Shown here: positions 59,312-64,000 of the stretch, in pieces
How positions within the stretch are numbered: position 1 is the stretch's first letter
How the letters are laid out: each line of letters begins with the position of its first letter
From: Lachnospiraceae bacterium
GTDB lineage: Bacteria > Bacillota > Clostridia > Lachnospirales > Lachnospiraceae
Reading direction: 5' to 3'
Assembly (NCBI GenBank): GCA_024403455.1
Contig: JAKSRR010000010.1
Location: 37,382-101,381 of the forward strand
Length of the DNA stretch: 64,000 bases
Made by a program: the position numbers and the translations under genes
The notes under the pieces: model-generated
What the model was told of the DNA's origin: nothing
What the model saw: only the letters and a program-made list of their open reading frames with translations
Database searches by the model: none

Positions 59312-60433
59312 TTACCAGAAAACGTGTCCACCAATCACAATTCCGGAACGACCGGAACTAATAGGTCTAAACTGCGTTGCCGCTCCTACCGGTGAATATC
59401 CGTTAATGGCATCCTGGGCTGCTAAAAGACAACTATCCTTTAAGCCTCTCTGAATCGCTCTATCTACGGCACCAGATGCTACCACCGTAAACTGGTAGGG
59501 TGCAGAGATTACCTCCCAAACAGTGTTGGGGTACTTAGGACTTCTGACACGATTCATAATAACCGCTGCAATAGCCTGCTGTCCTTCATAGGGCTGGTTT
59601 CCACCCTCGCACTGAATGACCGCTGCAATCAGCTGAAGGTCTGTCGCCTGGGCTGCATAAGTTCCATAATTGGCTACCTGTAGTTCGGTAGTTCGGTTAG
59701 ATGCAATTTCCGCTGCACGCTTTGCTTCTTCTTCCGCGCGCTTACGTTCTGCAATCTCTTCATTGGTCTCACCGTGTCCAACTAGAAATTCAACATCTAC
59801 ATATTCGGAGCTGACATATGCATCGGTTCCGTTAAAATCAATGAGTACCCAACCCTCCTCATCTACAGAAAGTACATCATAAATACCGTTCTTTTTTACC
59901 GTACCAAGAGCGGTAGACTCCGTTGATGGTGCTTTACGAACATTGAGGGTATCTGCTAAAACCGTTGCCTTATAGGTTCCCAGTTCTTCCGCCTTTTCTC
60001 TTGCCTCATCACCGAAATAAATATATTCGTTACTAACCCAGCCTTCCAATGATCCCGTACGAATCATGGTCCAGTCTTCACCATACTCAATGATCTCGCC
60101 GCCACAGTCACAGTAAAGCTGCCCCAGAATCTTTCCTTCCGTGGATGGCTCCTGTCTGACATTTAAATAAGAGGTGACGTTGGCCATAATCATTGCACCT
60201 GGTTCTTTCCAGGCATTGGCGGCTCTTTCCGCCTCCTCTATGGCTTCCTGTACCTCTTCCTTGGTTGGTGTTGTATTGGCATCCAAAACCTCAGCTACGC
60301 CGCGGCTATAGCTGAGAAGTAATGTATCTGCATCAATTGTTTCTTCTGCGTAACCCTTTACGCTCATGAGCCCCAGCATGGCGGTAAAGCAAATACTACC
60401 CGCTAAAGCGCACTTCATAAATTCTTTGTTCAT
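59312..60433 (-). CDS. Secreted cell-wall hydrolase with two SH3 domains (SleB/CwlJ type)
   Basis: 373 residues. Signal peptide (MNKEFMKCALAGSICFTAMLGLMSVKGYA). Two bacterial SH3 domains (VTSYLNVRQEPSTEGKILGQLYC, ~85-140, and VLADTLNVRKAPSTESTALG, ~155-215), a Glu/Arg/Ala linker helix, then a Hydrolase_2 domain (~265-373): LQLIAAVIQCEGGNQPYEGQ with the catalytic Glu, AAVIMNRVRS, YQFTVV, ending GGHVFW. It cleaves peptidoglycan in the wall; the family includes spore-cortex lytic enzymes, but secreted SH3 forms are often vegetative. ATG at 60433 is preferred over a TTG at 60463. The ribosome site (TGGGAT) is weak and sits at the edge of a folded leader. Confidence 0.9.
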   Translation of the reverse strand: MNKEFMKCALAGSICFTAMLGLMSVKGYAEETIDADTLLLSYSRGVAEVLDANTTPTKEEVQEAIEEAERAANAWKEPGAMIMANVTSYLNVRQEPSTEGKILGQLYCDCGGEIIEYGEDWTMIRTGSLEGWVSNEYIYFGDEAREKAEELGTYKATVLADTLNVRKAPSTESTALGTVKKNGIYDVLSVDEEGWVLIDFNGTDAYVSSEYVDVEFLVGHGETNEEIAERKRAEEEAKRAAEIASNRTTELQVANYGTYAAQATDLQLIAAVIQCEGGNQPYEGQQAIAAVIMNRVRSPKYPNTVWEVISAPYQFTVVASGAVDRAIQRGLKDSCLLAAQDAINGYSPVGAATQFRPISSGRSGIVIGGHVFW

Positions 60434-60441
60434 AATCCCAG

Positions 60442-60498
60442 GCACGGTTTTTGCGCATGACAATCGGCTTTTTCAGTTTCAAAAAGCCTATACCGTGC
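60442..60498 (-). promoter_or_regulatory. Folded 5' leader of the cell-wall hydrolase mRNA
   Basis: On the RNA an inner 8-bp stem GGCTTTTT/AAAAAGCC encloses a 7-base loop, and an outer stem GCACGGT/ACCGTGC closes the structure 8 bases before the ATG, next to the weak ribosome site. It does not match the c-di-GMP, c-di-AMP or other riboswitch cores I know. Confidence 0.5.
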
Positions 60499-60581
60499 TG
60501 TGGGAAAGTTTATCAAAAATATGGCAAAAAGTCAATGTTTATGCGGGTTTGCGTTATGTAAACCAGCTTTTATGGGACTAA

Positions 60582-60609
60582 AAAAGGAGCAGAAATCCGC
60601 TCCTTTCAT
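60582..60609 (-). terminator. Terminator of proC
   Basis: AAAGGAGC / GCTCCTTT perfect 8-bp stem, followed by TTTTTAG on the minus strand, about 75 bases after the proC stop. Confidence 0.85.
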
Positions 60610-60683
60610 TTTCAAAAATATGCAACTACCTTCTGTATTTCTCATGAGATAGTTAATGCGTTCTTAAGATTATATGGTACGCT

Positions 60684-61472
60684 TTATAGCTGCTTGTTTT
60701 TCTCTGCGGCTGCAATGACACCTTCCATAACAGCACTTCTAAGTCCCTTATCTTCCATAGTTCTGACAGCTGCGATGGTGGTTCCTGCAGGAGAGCAAAC
60801 CATATCTTTTAACTCTCCAGGATGCTTTCCTGTATCCAGCATAAGTTTCGCACTTCCATATACTGCCTGGGCTGCAAACTCGTAGGCCTGGGCTCTAGGC
60901 ATACCCTCTAACACAGCCGCATCTGCCATTGCTTCAATAAACATAAATACATACGCCGGTGCGCTACCACTAACACCAACTACGGCATCCATCAGATGCT
61001 CTGCAACAACAGAAGCACGGCCGAAGCTTTCGATTATTTCTTTTGCCTTTGCTAATTCCTCCTCTGTTACGGTTTTAGAAGGCGTCATAGCGGTAATAGC
61101 TTCTCCCACAAGCGCTGCTGTATTAGGCATACAACGAACAACTTTTACTTCTCCTAATAATTCGGTAATCCATGCAATGCTCTTTCCTGCAACGATGGAA
61201 ATGATAACGGTGGTCGCTTTCAGTGCCGGCTTGATTTCCTCTAATACAGGTGCTAAAAACTGAGGCTTTACAGCAAGGACGAGATACTCTGCATTTTCTA
61301 CAACTTCTTTATTGGATGCACAGATCTGCATTCCTAATTCTTCTTTTCTCTTGTCCGCTAATGCCGTTGCCACATCATAGCCATAAAGATCTGCAGGACT
61401 AAAGCCCTTCTTTACAAGGCCGCCAAGCATAGCGCCTGCCATATTTCCAAGTCCAATAAAACCTATCTTCAT
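60684..61472 (-). CDS. proC: Pyrroline-5-carboxylate reductase
   Basis: 262 residues. Last step of proline synthesis, reducing pyrroline-5-carboxylate with NAD(P)H. N-terminal Rossmann motif IGFIGLGNMAGAMLGGLV, LAVKPQFLAPVLEEI, VVRCMPNTAALVGEAITAM, and the C-terminal P5CR dimerisation signature (PAYVFMFIEAMADAAVLEGMPR; CSPAGTTIAAVRTMEDKGLR). Perfect AAAGGAGG ribosome site. Monocistronic. Confidence 0.97.
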   Translation of the reverse strand: MKIGFIGLGNMAGAMLGGLVKKGFSPADLYGYDVATALADKRKEELGMQICASNKEVVENAEYLVLAVKPQFLAPVLEEIKPALKATTVIISIVAGKSIAWITELLGEVKVVRCMPNTAALVGEAITAMTPSKTVTEEELAKAKEIIESFGRASVVAEHLMDAVVGVSGSAPAYVFMFIEAMADAAVLEGMPRAQAYEFAAQAVYGSAKLMLDTGKHPGELKDMVCSPAGTTIAAVRTMEDKGLRSAVMEGVIAAAEKNKQL

Positions 61473-61485
61473 AATTTCCTCCTTT

Positions 61486-61496
61486 GGGGACGGTCC
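61486..61496. repeat. Solo REP-like motif GGGGACGGTCC upstream of proC
   Basis: The 11 bases GGGGACGGTCC occur again, less one base, at the edge of the element at 62203. It overlaps the upstream edge of the proC ribosome-site region and the presumed 5' leader. Confidence 0.45.
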
Positions 61497-61510
61497 TAAA
61501 AAACATTCAT

Positions 61511-61519
61511 ATCATACCA
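61511..61519 (-). promoter_or_regulatory. Extended -10 promoter of proC
   Basis: Minus-strand TGGTATGAT, 39 bases upstream of the proC ATG. Confidence 0.45.
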
Positions 61520-61644
61520 CGAATTCTCACAAAATAGCTTTCTATTGTAGTAAAACTTCCTTTCCCGCTTATAATCCTTGATGAACAAGTAACTAAATTA
61601 TAGGAAATTTACATCAATATAATAAATAGAACAGCACTTTCGAA

Positions 61645-61671
61645 ATTAAAAAAACAGGTCTTACGACCTGT
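61645..61671 (-). terminator. Terminator of the flagellar rod gene set
   Basis: ACAGGTC / GACCTGT perfect stem with TTAC-type loop and T-run (TTTTTTTAA) on the minus strand, 40 bases after the FlgJ-like stop codon. Confidence 0.92.
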
Positions 61672-61711
61672 CTCTTTTGTTCATCCTTATGCAAGAATCG
61701 CGGCTGGTATA

Positions 61712-62188
61712 TTACTCCGTAATCACGCCTTCTTCTGCTGCCGTTTTCGAAATCTCTTCCGCAGTCATTTCCTGAGTGGTCTCATTCTGCTTCGCAGCTT
61801 CCTCTTCAGCGCGTTTTGCTTCTAACTCTTCTGCAGTAATCGTAGTTCTCTTTAACTGCTCATACATCTGCATCGCTAAGGAGTTGGGACCTACCGTCTG
61901 CTCCGTCATCTTTCCTGCCACTTCGCTGATAGCATTATCTGTGAAGAAATCCACCATTTGAGAATTGGCATCTTTGTCCTCATCATCAAAGAGACTCACT
62001 GTATTTTTCATCTCTTTGACCACCTGCTCCCAGAGATAACTCTCAAATTGTTTGCAGGCATCTAACAGTTCTTCATCGGTCTGGGCGTTCTCCGCATTCG
62101 ACTTTAACTTATCTGTCGTATTCTGCGCTGCCTGACTCTGGGCCAAAGAACTGACACTATTAAAATTTAATAAATCTAAACTATCCAT
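61712..62188 (-). CDS. FlgJ-like rod-binding protein
   Basis: 158 residues. The central ~65 residues form a Rod-binding domain (DEELLDACKQFESYLWEQVVKEMKNTV, followed by AGKMTEQTVGPNSLAMQMYEQL), matching the N-terminal half of FlgJ. The muramidase half of proteobacterial FlgJ is absent, which is normal in Firmicutes. The C-terminus is Glu/Ala-rich. It helps assemble the flagellar rod. Start at 62188 chosen for GAAGGAG at 6 bases; the frame extends upstream into a repeat element to 62251. Probably the last gene of the flagellar set. Confidence 0.88.
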   Translation of the reverse strand: MDSLDLLNFNSVSSLAQSQAAQNTTDKLKSNAENAQTDEELLDACKQFESYLWEQVVKEMKNTVSLFDDEDKDANSQMVDFFTDNAISEVAGKMTEQTVGPNSLAMQMYEQLKRTTITAEELEAKRAEEEAAKQNETTQEMTAEEISKTAAEEGVITE

Positions 62189-62202
62189 ATGCTTCTCCTT
62201 CA

Positions 62203-62313
62203 GGGACGGTCCTTTTAGGTCAACATGGGCCAAATCAAAGGGACACTCCACATTTCAAAGGGACACTCCACTGCTCGGGTCAACTCTGTTGACCCTAAGG
62301 ACACGTCCCCGAA
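62203..62313. mobile_element. REP/MITE-like palindromic element between flagellar genes
   Basis: Outer ends GGGACGGTCC (62203-62212) and GGACACGTCCCC near 62299-62310 form imperfect inverted termini. Inside are two copies of TCAAAGGGACACTCCAC (62235-62251 and 62255-62271, period 20) and a GGGTCAA-N5-TTGACCC hairpin (62277-62295). No coding capacity. The sequence differs in style from the neighbouring genes. Confidence 0.6.
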
Positions 62314-62319
62314 ATGAAA

Positions 62320-63141
62320 TTATCTCTTCAGCTGGTTAGCCTGCTCCATCATGGTGTCAGAAGTGGTGATTACCTTGCTGTTTGCTTCATAGGCACGCTG
62401 GGCAACGATTAAATCTACCATTTCATCTGCCAACTGTACATTGGAACCTTCCAGATAACCCTGTCTTACAGAGCTCTTCTGAATTCTGGCTGTTGTGGTT
62501 GCTTCATTGATTACAGGACCGGAAGCTGCAGTGACATTGTATAAGCTGTCACTAAGTTTCTCTAATCCCTCAGGATTGTTAAACTGGTAAAGTCCAATCT
62601 GAATTCCCATGGACTTTAAATTATTGTTCTCGTCAGGATACATCAGTGTTCCATCATCACTTACAGCAATATTGGATGCAGTAAGTCCAGCATCAAAGAT
62701 GATAGGATTACCCTTGGTATCTAATACAGGGTTACCATCTGAGGTGGTTAATGCCATACGGCCACCTGTATAAGTGGAAACATTGAAGTTACCATTTCTG
62801 GTATAGTAAGATTTTCCATCCTGTCCCTTCACCGCAAAGAATCCCGGTCCATCAATAGCAAACGCAAAATTGTTGGTGGATTCATAAAAACTTCCCTGAG
62901 TAAAAATCGTAGTAATGGAAGAAGAACGAACACCTAATCCTACCTGAGAATTGATAGGCTTAAGATCACCATTGGCACTGGTGGTTTTTGCCTGTAACTC
63001 TTGGTAAAGCAGGGACTTAAACTCATTACGATTGGTTTTATATCCATTGGTATTGATATTTGCAATATTATTAGAAATAGTATCTACCGCAGTCTGCTGC
63101 GCGATCATACCGGTAGCACCGCTCCATAAAGATCGAATCAT
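62320..63141 (-). CDS. flgG: Flagellar rod protein FlgG family
   Basis: 273 residues. N-terminal rod/hook signature (SLWSGATGMIAQQTAVDTISNNIANINTNGYK), FlgG-type central beta domain (FAIDGPGFFAVKGQDGKSYYTRNGNF), and C-terminal signature (GYLEGSNVQLADEMVDLIVAQRAYEANSKVITTSDTMM). It forms the distal rod of the flagellar basal body. AAAGGAT ribosome site. Adjacent to a paralogue upstream; Bacillus would call such a pair flhO/flhP. Confidence 0.93.
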   Translation of the reverse strand: MIRSLWSGATGMIAQQTAVDTISNNIANINTNGYKTNRNEFKSLLYQELQAKTTSANGDLKPINSQVGLGVRSSSITTIFTQGSFYESTNNFAFAIDGPGFFAVKGQDGKSYYTRNGNFNVSTYTGGRMALTTSDGNPVLDTKGNPIIFDAGLTASNIAVSDDGTLMYPDENNNLKSMGIQIGLYQFNNPEGLEKLSDSLYNVTAASGPVINEATTTARIQKSSVRQGYLEGSNVQLADEMVDLIVAQRAYEANSKVITTSDTMMEQANQLKR

Positions 63142-63160
63142 AGTCTATCCTTTCTGTCTA

Positions 63161-63937
63161 TTACTTAATTCTTCCAAGTTCTGTAGCTGTCTGGAGAGAG
63201 GTATCCATGGTCTGAATAATCTTCTGGTTTGCTTCATACTGTCTGGATACAGAAATCATCTGCACCATCTCACTTACCGTAGAAACATTGGACACTTCCA
63301 GATAACCCTGCTCTACAGAAATGTTATTAGCATCTTCTAAAGTAGCACCTTCCACGGGATAGTAATAATTCTCCCCGTAGTGTTTCAGATAGTTATAATC
63401 TGCAAAGGTACTTAGCTGTAACTGGGCAACCTTCTGATCATTTTGATAAATGCTTCCATCCTTCTGCATCACCAAATCTGCATTCACATCCAACTGAATG
63501 CGACCATTCTTTCCCAGAACATAATCTCCATCCTGGGTAACCAGATAGCCATCCTGGGTAACCTGAAAATTACCATCTCTGGTGTACATGGTAGATGTTT
63601 CACCATTTTTATTGGTAAATTCTATGGAGAAGAATCCATCCCCCGCCAGCGCAAAATCGTAACTGTTTCCTGTTACCTGGAAACTTCCCTGGCTCCAGTC
63701 CACATACCCTTCACCAATCTTTACGCCGGGATTTACCGAACCAATGCGACGAGCAAGACCTGCATATTCTGACCCGTCCTTAATCTTGTCAATGAGCATA
63801 GCATCAAAGGACTGGCTTGTAGTTCCTTCCTTCTTAAATCCGATGGTATCTGCATTGGCTAAGTTATTTGCCAATGTATCCATACGGTGCTGCTCTTGAA
63901 TCATTCCGGTATAGGCTGTGTATAAACCTTTTACCAT
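63161..63937 (-). CDS. Flagellar hook-basal body protein (FlgF/FlhO-like)
   Basis: 258 residues. N-terminal signature GLYTAYTGMIQEQHRMDTLANNLANADTIGFK, central DFALAGDGFFSIEF and MYTRDGNFQVTQDGYLVTQDGDYV, and C-terminal QGYLEVSNVSTVSEMVQMISVSRQYEANQKIIQTMD. It is a rod component paralogous to FlgG (19 bases downstream). Start at 63937 (MVKGLYTAYTGM) fits family N-termini; a weak AAGAG site is present. The frame stays open to 63976. Upstream flagellar genes, if any, lie outside the window. Confidence 0.9.
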   Translation of the reverse strand: MVKGLYTAYTGMIQEQHRMDTLANNLANADTIGFKKEGTTSQSFDAMLIDKIKDGSEYAGLARRIGSVNPGVKIGEGYVDWSQGSFQVTGNSYDFALAGDGFFSIEFTNKNGETSTMYTRDGNFQVTQDGYLVTQDGDYVLGKNGRIQLDVNADLVMQKDGSIYQNDQKVAQLQLSTFADYNYLKHYGENYYYPVEGATLEDANNISVEQGYLEVSNVSTVSEMVQMISVSRQYEANQKIIQTMDTSLQTATELGRIK

Positions 63938-64000
63938 ACTAAACTCTTGTATGCTAATTAAGAAGCAAAACTGCATACGTTCCTTTCATTTTTCTCTAAC

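Noticed and set aside
60442-60498. Known riboswitch (c-di-AMP or c-di-GMP) upstream of the cell-wall hydrolase
   Set aside because: The conserved cores of those riboswitches are not present; only two simple nested stems are visible.
1-64000. tRNA, rRNA, integrase, transposase, phage or replication origin
   Set aside because: None recognised on either strand. All larger gaps were read and hold only promoters, terminators or repeats.

Overview
The window reads as chromosomal DNA of a flagellated, low-to-mid GC Gram-positive anaerobe of the Clostridia, most likely a Lachnospiraceae-type gut or rumen bacterium. This is inferred from strong AGGAGG-type ribosome sites, lipobox solute-binding proteins, Clostridia-style FHA/kinase and cytidylate-kinase-like proteins, FlgG-family rod genes, and plant-polysaccharide enzymes. 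Almost everything lies on the minus strand; only the partial HD-GYP gene at the left edge and one alpha/beta hydrolase are on the plus strand. I see no tRNA, rRNA, CRISPR array, transposase or phage gene. No gene-free stretch exceeds 300 bases; the largest gaps (about 200-250 bases, at 42075-42282, 60434-60683 and 61473-61711) hold terminators, promoters or folded repeats.

Layout. 1-6.6 kb: end of an HD-GYP protein, then uvrB-uvrA excision repair with a YkgJ-type cysteine-cluster protein, and an orphan 129-residue protein. 6.7-11.3 kb: hydrolase, aroA, and a polar amino acid ABC transporter. 11.4-14.8 kb: a tight three-gene operon of TIR-zinc ribbon protein, receiver-class III nucleotide cyclase and an unknown protein. 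15-19.5 kb: GH31 alpha-xylosidase-like and GH74 xyloglucanase-like enzymes, neither with a signal peptide. 19.6-22.5 kb: a MacB-type ABC exporter with a methionine-rich outer domain. 22.7-32.0 kb: a seven-gene Ser/Thr phospho-signalling operon (two kinases, two PP2C phosphatases, two FHA proteins, one membrane propeller protein) with tandem DIGKTMPA threonine repeats. 32.1-42.1 kb: exonuclease III, split transketolase, clpS-clpA, a TrpXYZ-like ABC transporter, and a ROK glucokinase.

42.3-55.0 kb is an accessory metabolic island: carbohydrate acetylesterase, GNAT, TSUP exporter, an APH kinase-SDR fusion, two class III PLP enzymes, an AraC regulator, a cytidylate-kinase-like protein, a polar amino acid ABC transporter and an iron alcohol dehydrogenase. 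Two of its transcription units carry an identical 18-bp promoter box, and five of its intercistronic hairpins share a CAAAG(R)NG motif. This points to one co-regulated uptake and breakdown route for an amino compound. 55.1-64.0 kb: birA-coaX-dusB operon, argF, a secreted SH3/SleB cell-wall hydrolase behind a folded leader, proC, and the end of a flagellar rod gene set interrupted by a REP-like element.

The best candidates for undescribed biology are the kinase/FHA operon with its repeated threonine motif, the TIR-cyclase operon, and the amino-compound island with its shared leader hairpins. All functional statements come from reading motifs; no database search was possible.
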